Source of the DNA: Ptiloglossa arizonensis
Lineage: Eukaryota > Arthropoda > Insecta > Hymenoptera > Colletidae
Length of the DNA stretch: 64,000 nt
Assembly (NCBI RefSeq): GCF_051014685.1
Contig: NW_027478772.1
Location: 310,001-374,000, forward strand
Reading direction: 5' to 3'
Shown: piece by piece, positions 44,131-59,500 of the stretch
Position numbering within the stretch: position 1 is the stretch's first letter
Layout of the letters: each line of letters starts with the position of its first letter
Notes under the pieces: generated by a model
Database searches by the model: none
What the model was told of the DNA's origin: nothing
The model's input: only the letters and a program-made list of their open reading frames with translations
Made by a program: the position numbers and the translations under genes

Positions 44131-47100
44131 GCCTAGGGGGAAAGTACATCCACCACTGTAATCGGGCGAGTTTCTACTTTCAGATGGAACAGCAATTTCT
44201 CGAGTTCGTCAATCCGGTCGCGAGATATGGGAGTTTGAAATTAAGGAATAGTTGATAAACCATCAAAATTTTCACTGGTCTGATACTCGAAACCAATAAC
44301 TGGAATGGCCTAGGGGAAAAGTAGACACACCACTGTAATCTATCGAGTTTCTACTTTCAGATGCAACAGGAATTTCTCGAGTTCGTCAATCCGTTCGCGA
44401 GATATGGGAGTTGGAAATTAAGGAATGGTTGAGAAACCATCAAAATTTTCGCAAGTCTGAATCCCGAAACCAATAACTACAAAGGCCTAGGGGAAAAATA
44501 CACACACCGTTGTAATCGGGCGAGTTTCTACTTTCAGATGGAACAGCAATTTCTCGAGTTCGTCAATCCGGTCGCGAGATATGGGAGTTTGAAATTAAGG
44601 AATGGTTGAGAAACCATCAAAATTTTCGCAAGTCTGATACTCGAAAACAATAACTACTATGGCCCAGGGCAAAAATACACATACCGCTGTAATCGGGCGA
44701 GTTTCTACTTTCAGATGCAAGAGGAATTTCTCGAATTCGCCAATCCGTTCGCGAGATATGGGAGTTTGAAGTTAAGGAACGCTTGAGCAACCAACAAAAT
44801 TTTCGCAAGTCTGATACTCGAAATCAATAACTACTATGGCCTAGGGGAAAAGTACACACACTATTGTAAGGGGGCGAGTTTCTACTTTCAGATGCAATAG
44901 GAATTTCTCGAGTTCGTCAATCCGTTCGCGAGATATGGCAGAGCAAAGTTAAGGAATGGTTGAGAAACCATCAAAATTTTCGCTGGTCTGATACTCGAAA
45001 ACAATAACTGGATGGCCTAGGAGAAAAGTACACACACCATTGTAATGGGTCGAGTTTCTACTTTCAGATGCAACAGGAATATTTCGAGTTCGTCAATCCG
45101 TTCGCGAGATATGGGAGTTTGAAGTTAAGGAATGGTTGAGAAATCATCAAAATTTTCTCTGGTCTGATACTCGAAACCAATAACTGGAATGGCCTAACGG
45201 AAAAGTACACACACCATTGTAATCGGGCGACTTTCTACTTTCAGATGCAACAGGAATTTCTCGAGTTCGTCAATCCGCTCGCGAGATATGGGAGTTTGAA
45301 GTTAAGGAATGGTTGAGAAACCATCAAAATTTTCGCATGTCTGGTACTCGAAACCAATAACTGCTATGGCCTAGGGCAAAAATAGACATACCGTTGTAAT
45401 CGGGCGAGTTTCTGATTTCAGATGCAACAGGAATTTCTCGAGTTCGTCAATTCGTTCGCGAGATATGGGAGTTTAAAGATAAGGAATGGTTGAGATACCA
45501 TCAAAATTTTCGCAAGTCTGATACCCGCAACCAATAACTACAAAGGCCGAGGGGAAAAAATACACATACCGTTGTAATCGAGCGAGTCTCTACTTTCAGA
45601 TGCTGCAGGAATTTCTCGAGTTCGTCAATCCGTTCGCGAGATATGGGAGTTTGAAGTTAAGGAAAGTTTGAGAATCCACCAAAATTTTCGCTGATCTGAT
45701 ACTCGAAACCAATAACTGGAATGGCCTACGGGAAAAGTACACACACCATTGTAATGGGGCGAGTTTCTACTTTCAGATGCAACAGGAATTTCTCGAGTTC
45801 GTCAGTCCGTTCGCGTGATATGGGAGTTTGAAGTTAAGGAATGGTTGAGAAACCACCAAAATTTTCGCATGTCTGATACTCGAAACCAATAACTACAATG
45901 GCCTAGGGGAAAAATAGACATACCGTTGTAATCGGGCGAATTTCTACTTTCAGATGGAACCGCAATTTCTCGACTCGACAATCCGTTCGCGAGATATGGG
46001 AGTTTGAAGTTAAGGAATGGTCGAGAAACCATCAAAATTTTTTCTGGTCTGATACTCGAAACCAATAACTGGAATGGCCTAGCGGAAAAGTACACACACC
46101 ATTGTAATCGGGCGACTTTCTACTTTCAGATGGAACAGCAATTTCTCGAGTTCGTCAATCCGTTCGCGCGATATGGGAGTTTGAAATTAAGGAATGGTTG
46201 AGAAACCATCAAAATTTTCGCAAGTCTGATACTCGAAAACAATAACTACAATGGCCTAGGGGAAAAATAGACATACCGTTGTAATCGGGCGAGTTTCTAC
46301 TTTCAGATGGAACCGCAATTTCTCGACTCGACAATCCGTTCGCGAGATATGGGAGTTTGAAGTTAAGGAATGTTCGAGAAACCATCAAAATTTTGTCTGG
46401 TCTGATACTCGAAACCAATAACTGGAATGGCCTAGGGGAAAAGTACACACACCGTTGTAATCGGGCGAGTTTCTACTTTCAGATGCAACAGGAATTTCTC
46501 GAGTTCGTCAATCCGTTCGCGAGATATGGGACTTCGAAGTTAAGGAATGGTTGAGAAACCATCAAAATTTTCGCAAGTCTGATACTCGAAACCAATAACT
46601 GGAATGGCCTAGCGGAAAAGTACACACACCATTGTAATCGGGCGACTTTCTACTTTCAGATGGAACAGCAATTTCTCGAGTTCGTCAATCCGTTCGCGAG
46701 ATATGGGAGTTTGAAATTAAGGAATGGTTGAGAAACCATCAAAATTTTCGCAAGTCTGATTCCCGAAACCCATAACTACAAAGGCCTAGGGGAAAAATAC
46801 ACATACCGTTGTAATCGGGCGCGTTTCTACTTTCAGATGCAACAGGAATTTCTCGAGTTCGTCAATCCGTTCGCGAGATATGGAAGTTTGAAGTTAAGGA
46901 ACGCTTGAGCAACCATCAAAATTTTCGCAAGTCTGATACTCGAAATCAATAACTACTATGGCCTAGGGGAAAAGTACACACACCATTGTAATGGGGCGAG
47001 TTTCTACTTTTAGATGCAATAGGAATTTCTCGAGTTCGTCAATCCGTTCGCGAGATATGGGAGAGCAAAGTTAAGGAATGGTTGAGAAACCATCAAAATT
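44131..47100 (+). repeat. Second long-HOR family, copy 1
   Basis: Different monomer variants from those to the left: AATCCGGTCGCGAG (near 44205), GGCAGAGCAAAG (near 44937), CTGGATGGCC with one base missing (near 45008), GAACCGCAATTTCTCGACTCGAC (near 45956), and GCGATATGGG. Equivalent sequence recurs 4600-4950 bp downstream. Confidence 0.75.
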
Positions 47101-48730
47101 TTCGCAAGTCTGATTCCCGAAACCAATAACTACAAAGGCCTAGGGGAAAAGTACACATACCGTTGAAATCGGGCGAGTTTCTGCTTTCAAATGCAATAGG
47201 AATTTCTCGTGTTCGTCAATCCGTTCGCGAGATATGGCAGTTTGAAGTTAAGGAATGGTTGAGAAACCATCAATATTTTCGCAAGTCTGATTCCCGAATC
47301 CAATAACTACAAAGGCCTAGGGAAAAAAAACACATACCATTGTAATCGGGCGAGTTTCTACTTTCAGATGCAACAGGAATTTCTCGAGTTAGTCAGTCCG
47401 TTCGGGAGATATGGGAATTTGAAGTTAAGGAACGTTTGAGAAACCATCAAAATTTTCGCAAGTCTGATACTCGAAACCAATAACTACTATGGACTAGGGC
47501 AAAAATACACATACCGTTGTAATCGGGCGAGTCTCTTCTTTCAGATGCAACAGGAATTTCCCGAGTCCGTCAATCCGTTCGCGAGATATGGGAGTTTGAA
47601 TTTAAGGAATGGTTGAGAATCCATCAAAATTTTCGCAAGTCTGATACTCAAAACCAATAACTACTATGGCCTACGGGAGGAGTGCACACACCATTGTAAT
47701 CGGGCTAGTTTCTCCTTTCAGATGCAACAGGAATTTCTCGAGTTCGTCAATCCGTTCGCGAGATATGGGAGTTTGAAGTTAAGGAATGGTTGAGATACCA
47801 CCAAAATTTTCGCTGATTTGATACTCGAATCCAATAACTGGAATGGCCTAGGGGAAAAGTACACATAGCGTTGAAATCGGGCGAGTTTTTGCTTTCAGAT
47901 GCAATAGGAATTTCTCGAGTTCGTCAATCCGTTCGCGAGATATGGGAGTTTGATGTTAAGGAATGGTTCAGAAACCATAAAAATTTTCGCATCTCTGATT
48001 CCCGAAACCAATAACTACAAAGGCCTAGGGGAAAAGTACACATACCGTTGAAATCGGGCGAGTTTCTGCTTTCAGATGAAAGAGAAATTTCTCGAGTTCG
48101 TCAATTCGTTCGTGAGATATGGGAGTTTGAAGTTAAGGAATGGTTGAGCAACCATCAAAATTTTCGCAAGTCTGATTCCCGACACCCATAACTACAAAGG
48201 CCTGGGGGAAAAATACACATACCGTTGTAATCGTGCGAGTTTCTACTTTCAGATGCAACATGAATTTCTCGACTTCGTCAATCCGTTCGCGAGATATGGC
48301 AGTTTGAAGTTAAGGAATGGTTGAGAAACCATCAATATTTTCGCATGTCTGATACTCGAAACCAATAACTACTATGGCCTAGGGCAAAAATACACATACC
48401 GTTGTAATCGGGCGAGTTTCTGCTTTCAGATGAAAGAGAAATTTCTCGAGTTCGTCAATTCGTTCGTGAGATATGGGAGTTTGAAGTTAAGGAATGGTTG
48501 ATAAACCATCAAAATTTTCGCAAGTCTGATACTCGAAACCAATAACTACTGTGGCCTAGGGCAAAAATAGACATACCGTTGTAAACGGGCGAGTTTCTAC
48601 TTTCAGATGGAACAGCAATTTCTCGAGTTCGTCAATCCGTTCGCGAGATATTGGAGTTTGAAGTTAAGGAATGGTCGAGAAACCATCAAAATTTTCTCTG
48701 GTCTGATACTCGAAACCAATAACTGGAATG
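47101..48730 (+). repeat. Segment of the first long HOR reappearing inside the second family
   Basis: Matches the 39.3-41.0 kb part of copy 4 (markers CTTTCAAATGCAATAGG, AGGGAAAAAAAACAC, GAAAGAGAAATTTC), with some differences such as GAGATACCACC near 47792. It ends in the GGAAAGTACATCCACC monomer also present near 44147. The two HOR families therefore interdigitate. Confidence 0.7.
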
Positions 48731-51700
48731 GCCTAGGGGGAAAGTACATCCACCACTGTAATCGGGCGAGTTTCTACTTTCAGATGGAACAGCAATTTCT
48801 CGAGTTCGTCAATCCGGTCGCGAGATATGGGAGTTTGAAATTAAGGAATAGTTGATAAACCATCAAAATTTTCACTGGTCTGATACTCGAAACCAATAAC
48901 TGGAATGGCCTAGGGGAAAAGTAGACACACCACTGTAATCTATCGAGTTTCTACTTTCAGATGCAACAGGAATTTCTCGAGTTCGTCAATCCGTTCGCGA
49001 GATATGGGAGTTGGAAATTAAGGAATGGTTGAGAAACCATCAAAATTTTCGCAAGTCTGATCCCGAAACCAACAACTACAAAGGCCTAGGGGAAAAATAC
49101 ACACACCGTTGTAATCGGGCGAGTTTCTACTTTCAGATGGAACAGCAATTTCTCGAGTTCGTCAATCCGGTCGCGAGATATGGGAGTTTGAAATTAAGGA
49201 ATGGTTGAGAAACCATCAAAATTTTCGCAAGTCTGATACTCGAAAACAATAACTACTATGGCCCAGGGCAAAAATACACATACCGCTGTAATCGGGCGAG
49301 TTTCTACTTTCAGATGCAACAGGAATTTCTCGAGTTCGCCAATCCGTTCGCGAGATATGGGAGTTTGAAGTTAAGGAACGCTTGAGCAACCAACAAAATT
49401 TTCGCAAGTCTGATACTCGAAATCAATAACTACTATGGCCTAGGGGAAAAGTACACACACTATTGTAAGGGGGCGAGTTTCTACTTTCAGATGCAATAGG
49501 AATTTCTCGAGTTCGTCAATCCGTTCGCGAGATATGGCAGAGCAAAGTTAAGGAATGGTTGAAAAACCATCAAAATTTTCGCTGGTCTGATACTCGAAAA
49601 CAATAACTGGATGGCCTAGGAGAAAAGTACACACACCATTGTAATGGGTCGAGTTTCTACTTTCAGATGCAACAGGAATATTTCGAGTTCGTCAATCCGT
49701 TCGCGAGATATGGGAGTTTGAAGTTAAGGAATGGTTGAGAAATCATCAAAATTTTCTCTGGTCTGATACTCGAAACCAATAACTGGAATGGCCTAACGGA
49801 AAAGTACACACACCATTGTAATCGGGCGACTTTCTACTTTCAGATGCAACAGGAATTTCTCGAGTTCGTCAATCCGCTCGCGAGATATGGGAGTTTGAAG
49901 TTAAGGAGTGGTTGAGAAACCATCAAAATTTTCGCATGTCTGGTACTCGAAACCAATAACTGCTATGGCCTAGGGCAAAAATAGACATACCGTTGTAATC
50001 GGGCGAGTTTCTGATTTCAGATGCAACAGGAATTTCTCGAGTTCGTCAATTCGTTCGCGAGATATGGGAGTTTGAAGTTAAGGAATGGTTGAGCAACCAT
50101 CAAAATTTTCGCAAGTCTGATTCCCGATACCAGTAACTACAAAGGCCTAGGGGAAAAATACACATACCGTTGTAATCGGGCGAGTTTCTACTTTCAGATG
50201 CAATAGGAATTTCTCGAGTTCGTCAATCCGTTCGCGTGATATGGGAGTTTGAAGTTAAGGAATGGTTGGGAAACCATCAAAATTTTCGCAAGTCTGATAC
50301 TCGAAACCAATAACTACTATGGCCTAGGGGAAAAGTACATACACCGTTGTAATCGGGCAAGTTTCTACTTTCAGATGCAACAGGAATTTCTCGAGTTCGT
50401 CAATTCGTTCGCGAGATATGGGAGTTTGAAGATAAGGAATGGTTGAGATACCATCAAAATTTTCGCAAGTCTGATACCCGCAACCAATAACTACAAAGGC
50501 CGAGGGGAAAAAATACACATACCGTTGTAATCGAGCGAGTCTCTACTTTCAGATGCTGCAGGAATTTCTCGAGTTCGTCAATCCGTTCGCGAGATATGGG
50601 AGTTTGAAGTTAAGGAAAGTTTGAGAATCCACCAAAATTTTCGCTGATCTGATACTCGAAACCAATAACTGGAATGGCCTACGGGAAAAGTACACACACC
50701 ATTGTAATGGAGCGAGTTTCTACTTTCAGATGCAACAGGAATTTCTCGAGTTCGTCAGTCCGTTCGCGTGATATGGGAGTTTGAAGTTAAGGAATGGTTG
50801 AGAAACCACCAAAATTTTCGCATGTCTGATACTCGAAACCAATAACTACAATGGCCTAGGGGAAAAATAGACATACCGTTGTAATCGGGCGAATTTCTAC
50901 TTTCAGATGGAACCGCAATTTCTCGACTCGACAATCCGTTCGCGAGATATGGGAGTTTGAAGTTAAGGAATGGTCGAGAAACCATCAAAATTTTGTCTGG
51001 TCTGATACTCGAAACCAATAACTGGAATGGCCTAGCGGAAAAGTACACACACCATTGTAATCGGGCGACTTTCTACTTTCAGATGGAACAGCAATTTCTC
51101 GAGTTCGTCAATCCGTTCGCGCGATATGGGAGTTTGAAATTAAGGAATGGTTGAGAAACCATCAAAATTTTCGCAAGTCTGATACTCGAAAACAATAACT
51201 ACAATGGCCTAGGGGAAAAATAGACATACCGTTGTAATCGGGCGAGTTTCTACTTTCAGATGGAACCGCAATTTCTCGGCTCGACAATCCGTACGCGAGA
51301 TATGGGAGTTTGAAGTTAAGGAATGTTCGAGAAACCATCAAAATTTTGTCTGGTCTGATACTCGAAACCAATAACTGGAATGGCCTAGGGGAAAAGTACA
51401 CACACCGTTGTAATCGGGCGAGTTTCTACTTTCAGATGCAACAGGAATTTCTCGAGTTCGTCAATCCGTTCGCGAGATATGGGAGTTCGAAGTTAAGGAA
51501 TGGTTGAGAAACCATCAAAATTTTCGCAAGTCTGATACTCGAAACCAATAACTGGAATGGCCTAGCGGAAAAGTACACACACCATTGTAATCGGGCGACT
51601 TTCTACTTTCAGATGGAACAGCAATTTCTCGAGTTCGTCAATCCGTTCGCGAGATATGGGAGTTTGAAATTAAGGAATGGTTGAGAAACCATCAAAATTT

Positions 51701-53106
51701 TCGCAAGTCTGATTCCCGAAACCCATAACTACAAAGGCCTAGGGGAAAAATACACACACCGTTGTAATCGGGCGAGTTTCCACTTTCAGATGCAATAGGA
51801 ATTTCTCGCGTTCGTCAGTCCGTTCGCGAGATATGGGAGTTTGAAGTTAAGGAATGGTTGAGAAACCATCAAAATTTTCTCTGGTCTGATACTCGAAACC
51901 AACAACTGGAATGGCCTAGGGGAAAAGTACACACACCATTGTAATCGGGCGAGTTTCTACTTTCAGATGCAACAGGAATTTCTCGAGTTCGTCAATCCGT
52001 TCGCGAGATATGGGGGTTCGAAGTTAAGGAATGGTTGAGAAACCATCAAAATTTTCGCAAGTCTGATACTCGAAACCAATAACTACTATGGCCTAGGGGA
52101 AAAGTACACACACCGTTGTAATCGGGCGCGTTTCTACTTTCAGATGCAGCAGGAATTTCTCGAGTTCGTCAATCCGTTCGCGAGATATGGAAGTTTGAAG
52201 TTAAGGAACGCTTGAGCAACCATCAAAATTTTCGCAAGTCTGATACTCGAAATCAATAACTACTATGGCCTAGGGGAAAAGTACACACACCATTGTAATG
52301 GGGCGAGTTTCTACTTTTAGATGCAATAGGAATTTCTCGAGTTCGTCAATCCGTTCGCGAGATATGGGAGAGCAAAGTTAAGGAATGGTTGAGAAACCAT
52401 CAAAATTTTCGCAAGTCTGATACTCGAAACCAATAACTACTATGGCCTAGGGGAAAAGTACACATAGCGTTGTAATCGGGCGAGTTTCTGCTTTCAGATG
52501 CAAGAGGAATTTCTCGAGTTCGTCAATTCGTTCGTGAGATATGAGAGTTTGAAGTTAAGGAATGGTTGAGCAGCCATCAAAATTTTCGCAAGTCTGATTC
52601 CCGAAACCCATAACTACAAAGGCCTAGGGGAAAAATACACATACCGTTGTAATCGGGCGAGTTTCCACTTTCAGATGCAATAGGAATTTCTCGCGTTCGT
52701 CAATCCGTTCGCGAGATATGGGAGTTTGACGTTAAGGAATAGATGAGAAACCATCAAAATCTTCGCTGGTCTGATACTCGAAAACAATAACTGGATGGCC
52801 TAGGAGAAAAGTACACACACCATTGTAATGGGTCGAGTTTCTACTTTCAGATGCAACAGGAATATTTCGGGTTCGTCAATCCGTTCGCGAGATATGAGAG
52901 TTTGAAGTTAAGGAATGCTTGAGAAACCATCAAAATTTTCGCAAGTCTGATACTCGAAACCAATAACTACAAAGGCCTAGGGGAAAAATACACATGCTGT
53001 TGTAATCGTGCGAGTTTCTGCTTTCAGATGAAACAGGAATTTCTCGAGTTCGTCAATCCGTTCGCGAGATATGGGAGTTTGAAGTTAAGGAACGCTTGAG
53101 CAACCA
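48731..53106 (+). repeat. Second long-HOR family, copy 2
   Basis: Repeats copy 1 with offsets of 4599 bp (26 monomers) at first and 4953 bp (28 monomers) after about 50.7 kb, so two monomers were added between (50.09-50.45 kb region). Further rearranged monomers fill 51.7-53.1 kb. Confidence 0.7.
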
Positions 53107-56100
53107 TCAAAATTTTCGCAAGTCTGATACTCGAAAACAATAACTACTATGGCCCAGGGCAAAAATACACATACCGCTGTAATCGGGCGAGTTTCTACTT
53201 TCAGATGCAACAGGAATTTCTCGAGTTCGCCAATCCGTTCGCGAGATATGGGAGTTTGAAGTTAAGGAACGCTTGAGCAACCAACAAAATTTTCGCAAGT
53301 CTGATACTCGAAATCAATAACTACTATGGCCTAGGGGAAAAGTACACACACTATTGTAAGGGGGCGAGTTTCTACTTTCAGATGCAATAGGAATTTCTCG
53401 AGGTCGTCAATCCGTTCGCGAGATATGGCAGAGCAAAGTTAAGGAATGGTTGAGAAACCATCAAAGTTTTCGCAAGTCTGATACTCGAAATCAATAACTA
53501 CTATGGCCTAGGGGAAAAGTACACACACTATTGTAAGGGGGCGAGTTTCTACTTTCAGATGCAATAGGAATTTCTCGAGTTCGTCAATCCGTTCGCGAGA
53601 TATGGCAGAGCAAAGTTAAGGAATGGTTGAGAAACCATCAAAATTTTCGCTGGTCTGATACTCGAAAACAATAACTGGATGGCCTAGAAGAAAAGTACAC
53701 ACACCATTGTAATGGGTCGAGTTTCTACTTTCAGATGCAACAGGAATATTTCGAGTTCGTCAATCCGTTCGCGAGATATGGGAGTTTGAAGTTAAGGAAT
53801 GGTTGAGAAGTCATCAAAATTTTCTCTGGTCTGATACTCGAAACCAATAACTGGAATGGCCTAACGGAAAAGTACACACACCATTGTAATCGGGCGACTT
53901 TCTACTTTCAGATGCAACAGTAATTTCTCGAGTTCGTCAATCCGCTCGCGAGATATGGGAGTTTGAAGTTAAGGAATGGTTGAGAAACCATCAAAATTTT
54001 CGCATGTCTGGTACTCGAAACCAATAACTGCTATGGCCTAGGGCAAAAATAGACATACCGTTGTAATCGGGCGAGTTTCTGATTTCAGATGCAACAGGAA
54101 TTTCTCGAGTTCGTCAATTCGTTCGCGAGATATGGGAGTTTGAAATTAAGGAATGGTTGAGCAACCATCAAAATTTTCGCAAGTCTGATTCCCGAAACCA
54201 GTAACTACAAAGGCCTAGGGGAAAAATACACATACCGTTGTAATCGGGCGAGTTTCTACTTTCAGATGCAATAGGAATTTCTCGAGTTCGTCAATCCGTT
54301 CGCGTGATATGGGGCTTTGAAGTTAAGGAATGGATGAGAAACCATCAAAATTTTCGCTGGTCTGATTCTCGAAACCAATAACTACAATGGCCTAGGGGAA
54401 AAATAAACATACCGTTGTAATCGGGCTAGTTTCTACTTTCAGATGGAACAGCAATTTCTCGAGTTCGTCAATTCGTTCGCGAGATATGGGAGTTTGAAGT
54501 TAAGGAATGGTTGAGCAACCATCAAAATTTTCGCAAGTCTGATTCCCGATACCAGTAACTACAAAGGCCTAGGGGAAAAATACACATACCGTTGTAATCG
54601 GGCGAGTTTCTACTTTCAGATGCAATAGGAATTTCTCGAGTTCGTCAATCCGTTCGCGTGATATGGGAGTTTGAAGTTAAGGAATGGTTGGGAAACCATC
54701 AAAATTTTCGCAAGTCTGATACTCGAAACAAATAACTACTATGGCCTAGGGGAAAAGTACATACACCGTTGTAATCGGGCAAGTTTCTACTTTCAGATGC
54801 AACAGGAATTTCTCGAGTTCGTCAATTCGTTCGCGAGATATGGGAGTTTGAAGATAAGGAATGGTTGAGATACCATCAAAATTTTCGCAAGTCTGATACC
54901 CGCAACCAATAACTACAAAGGCCGAGGGGAAAAAATACACATACCGTTGTAATCGAACGAGTCTCTACTTTCAGATGCTGCAGGAATTTCTCGAGTTCGT
55001 CAATCCGTTCGCGAGATATGGGAGCTTGAAGTTAAGGAATGGTTGAGAAACCACCAAAATTTTCGCATGTCTGATACTCGAAACCAATAACTACAATGGC
55101 CTAGGGGAAAAATAGACATACCGTTGTAATCGGGCGAGTTTCTACTTTCAGATGGAACCGCAATTTCTCGACTCGACAATCCGTTCGCGAGATATGGGAG
55201 TTTGAAGTTAAGGAATGGTCGAGAAACCATCAAAATTTTGTCTGTTCTGATACTCGAAACCAATAACTGGAATGGCCTAGCGGAAAAGTACACACACCAT
55301 TGTAATCGGGCGACTTTCTACTTTCAGATGGAACAGCAATTTCTCGAGTTCGTCAATCCGTTCGCGCGATATGGGAGTTTGAAATTAAGGAATGGTTGAG
55401 AAACCATCAAAATTTTCGCAAGTCTGATACTCGAAAACAATAACTACAATGGCCTAGGGGAAAAATAGACATACCGTTGTAATCGGGCGAGTTTCTACTT
55501 TCAGATGGAACCGCAATTTCTCGACTCGACAATCCGTTCGCGAGATATGGGAGTTTGAAGTTAAGGAATGGTCGAGAAACCATCAAAATTTTGTCGGGTC
55601 TGATACTCGAAACCAATAACTGGAATGGCCTAGGGGAAAAGTACACACACCATTGTAATCGGGCGAGTTTCTACTTTCAGATGCAACAGGAATTTCTCGA
55701 GTTCGTCAATCCGTTCGCGAGATATGGGAGTTTGAAATTAAGGAATGGTTGAGAAACCATCAAAATTTTCGCAAGTCTGATTCCCGAAACCCATAACTAC
55801 AAAGGCCTAGGGGAAAAATACACATACCGTTGTAATCGGGCGAGTTTCCACTTTCAGATGCAATAGGAATTTCTCGCGTTCGTCAGTCCGTTCGCGAGAT
55901 ATGGGAGTTTGAAGTTAAGGAATGGTAGAGAAACCATCAAAATTTTCTCTGGTCTGATACTCGAAACCAATAACTGGAATGGCCCAGGGGAAAAGTACAC
56001 ACACCATTGTAATCGGGCGAGTTTCTATTTTCAGATGCAACAGGAATTTCTCGAGTTCGTCAATCCGTTCGCGAGATATGGGAGTTCGAAGTTAAGGAAT

Positions 56101-56510
56101 GGTTGAGAAACCACCAAAATTTTCGCAAGTCTGATACTCGAAACCAATAACTACTATGGCCTAGGGGAAAAGTACACACACCGTTGTAATCGGGCGCGTT
56201 TCTACTTTCAGATGCAACAGGAATTTCTCGAGTTCGTCAATCCGTTCGCGAGATATGGAAGTTTGAAGTTAAGGAACGCTTGAGCAACCATCAAAATTTT
56301 CGCAAGTCTGATACTCGAAATCAATAACTACTATGGCCTAGGGGAAAAGTACACACACCATTGTAATGGGGCGAGTTTCTACTTTTAGATGCAATAGGAA
56401 TTTCTCGAGTTCGTCAATCCGTTCGCGAGATATGGGAGAGCAAAGTTAAGGAATGGTTGAGAAACCATCAAAATTTTCGCAAGTCTGATACTCGAAACCA
56501 ATAACTACTA
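53107..56510 (+). repeat. Second long-HOR family, copy 3
   Basis: Repeats copy 2 with offsets of 3891 (22 monomers), 4422 (25) and 4245 bp (24) in successive parts. One monomer with GTAAGGGGGCGAG is duplicated in tandem near 53.36 and 53.54 kb. Sequence from 52.1 to 53.05 kb is repeated at 56.2-57.1 kb. Confidence 0.7.
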
Positions 56511-59500
56511 TGGCCTAGGGGAAAAGTACACGTAGCGTTGTAATCGGGCGAGTTTCTGCTTTCAGATGCAGGAGGAATTTCTCGAGTTCGTCAATTCGTT
56601 CGTGAGATATGAGAGTTTGAAGTTAAGGAATGGTTGAGCAGCCATCAAAATTTTCGCAAGTCTGATTCCCGAAACCCATAACTACAAAGGCCTAGGGGAA
56701 AAATACACATACCGTTGTAATCGGGCGAGTTTCCACTTTCAGATGCAATAGGAATTTCTCGCGTTCGTCAATCCGTTCGCGAGATATGGGAGTTTGACGT
56801 TAAGGAATAGATGAGAAACCATCAAAATTTTCGCTGGTCTGATACACGAAAACAATAACTGGATGGCCTAGGAGAAAAGTACAGACACCATTGTAATGGG
56901 TCGAGTTTCTACTTTCAGATGCAACAGGAATATTTCGGGTTCGTCAATCCGTTCGCGAGATATGAGAGTTTGAAGTTAAGGAATGCTTGAGAAACCATCA
57001 AAATTTTCGCAAGTCTGATACTCGAAACCAATAACTACAAAGGCCTAGGGGAAAAACACACATGCTGTTGTAATCGTGCGAGTTTCTGCTTTCAGATGAA
57101 ACAGGAATTTCTCGAGTTCGTCAATCCGTTCGCGAGATATGGGAGTTTGAAGTTAAGGAACGCTTGAGCAACCATCAAAATTTTCGCAAGTCGGATACTC
57201 GAAATCAATAACTACTATGGCCTAGGGGAAAAGTACACACACCATTGTAATGGGGCGAGTTTCTACTTTTAGATGCAATAGGAATTTCTCGAGTTCGTCA
57301 ATCCGTTCGCGAGATATGGGAGAGCAAAGTTAAGGAATGGTTGAGAAACCATCAAAATTTTCGCAAGTCTGATACTCGAAACCAATAACTACTATGGCCT
57401 AGGGGAAAAGTACACATAGCGTTGTAATCGGGCGAGTTTCTGCTTTCAGATGCAAGAGGAATTTCTCGAGTTCGTCAATTCGTTCGTGAGATATGAGAGT
57501 TTGAAGTTAAGGAATGGTTGAGCAGCCATCAAAATTATCGCAAGTCTGATTCCCGAAACCCATAACTACAAAGGCCTAGGGGAAAAATACACATACCGTT
57601 GTAATCGGGCGAGTTTCCACTTTCAGATGCAATAGGAATTTCTCGCGTTCGTCAATCCGTTCGCGAGATATGGGAGTTTGACGTTAAGGAATAGATGAGA
57701 AACCATCAAAATTTTCGCTGGTCTGATACACGAAAACAATAACTGGATGGCCTAGGAGAAAAGTACAGACACCATTGTAATGGGTCGAGTTTCTACTTTC
57801 AGATGCAACAGGAATATTTCGGGTTCGTCAATCCGTTCGCGAGATATGAGAGTTTGAAGTTAAGGAATGCTTGAGAAACCATCAAAATTTTCGCAAGTCT
57901 GATACTCGAAACCAATAACTACAAAGGCCTAGGGGAAAAACACACATGCTGTTGTAATCGTGCGAGTTTCTGCTTTCAGATGCAACAGGAATTTCTCGAG
58001 TTCGTCAATCCGTTCGCGAGATATGGGAGTTAGAAGTTAAGGAATGGTTGAGAAACCATCAAAATTTTCGCATCTCTGATTCTCGAAACCAATAACTATA
58101 ATATAATGGCCTAGGGGAAAAATAGACATACCGTTGTAATCGGGCAAGTTTCTACTTTCAGATGGAACAGCAATTTCTCGAGTTCGTCAATCCGTTCGCG
58201 AGATATGAGAGTTTAGAGTTAAGCAATGGTTGAGCAGCCATCAAAATTTTCGCAAGTCTGATTCCCGAAACCCATAACTACAAAGGCCTAGGGGAAAAAT
58301 ACACATACCGTTGTAATCGGGCGAGATTCCACTTTCAGATGCAATAGGAATTTCTCGCGTTCGTCAATCCGTTCGCGAGATATGGGAGTTTGACGTTAAG
58401 GAATAGATGAGAAACCATCAAAATTTTCGCTGGTCTGATACTCGAAAACAATAACTGGATGGCCTAGTTGAAAAGTACACACACCTTTGTAATGGGTCGA
58501 GATTCTACTTTCAGATGCAACAGGAATATTTCGAGTTCGTCAATCCGTTCGCGAGATATGGGACTTTGAAGGTAAGGAATGCTTGAGAAACCATCAAAAT
58601 TTTCGCAAGTCTGATACTCGAAACCAATAACTACAAAGGCCTAGGGGAAAAATACACATGCTGTTGTAATCGTGCGAGTTTCTGCTTTCAGATGCAACAG
58701 GAATTTCTCGAGTTCGTCGATCCGTTCGCGAGATATGGGAGTTAGAACTTAAGGAATGGTTGAGAAACCATCAAAATTTTCTCTGGTCTGATACTCGAAA
58801 CCAATAACTGAAATGGCCTAACGGAAAAGTACACACACCATTGTAATAGGGCGACTTTCTACTTTCAGATGCAACAGGAATTTCTCGAGTTCGTTAATCC
58901 GCTCGCGAGATATGGGAGCTTGAAGTTAAGGAATGGTTGAGAAACCATCAAAATTTTCGCATGTCTGATACTCGAAACCAATAACTGGAATGGCCTAACG
59001 GAAAAGTACACACACCATTGTAATCGGGCGACTTTCTACTTTCAGATGCAACAGGAATTTCTCGAGTTCGTCAATTCGTTCGCGAGATATGGGAGTTTGA
59101 AATTAAGGAATGGTTGAGCAACCATCAAAATTTTCGCAAGTCTGATACCCGCAACCAATAACTACAAAGGCCGAGGGGAAAAAATACACATACCTTTGTA
59201 ATCGTGCGAGTTTCTACTTTCAGATGCTGCAGGAATTTCTCGAGTTCGTCAATCCGTTCGCGAGATATGGGAGTTTGAAGTTAAGGAAAGGTTGAGAAAC
59301 CACCAAAATTTTCGTTGATCTGATACTCGAAACCTATAACTGGAATGGCCTACGGGAAAAGTACACACACCATAGTAATGGGGCGAGTTTCTACTTTCAG
59401 ATGCAACAGGAATTTATCGAGTTCGTCAGTCCGTTCGAGTGATATGGGAGTTTGAAGTTAAGGAATGGTTGAGAAACCACCAAAATTTTCGCACGTCTGA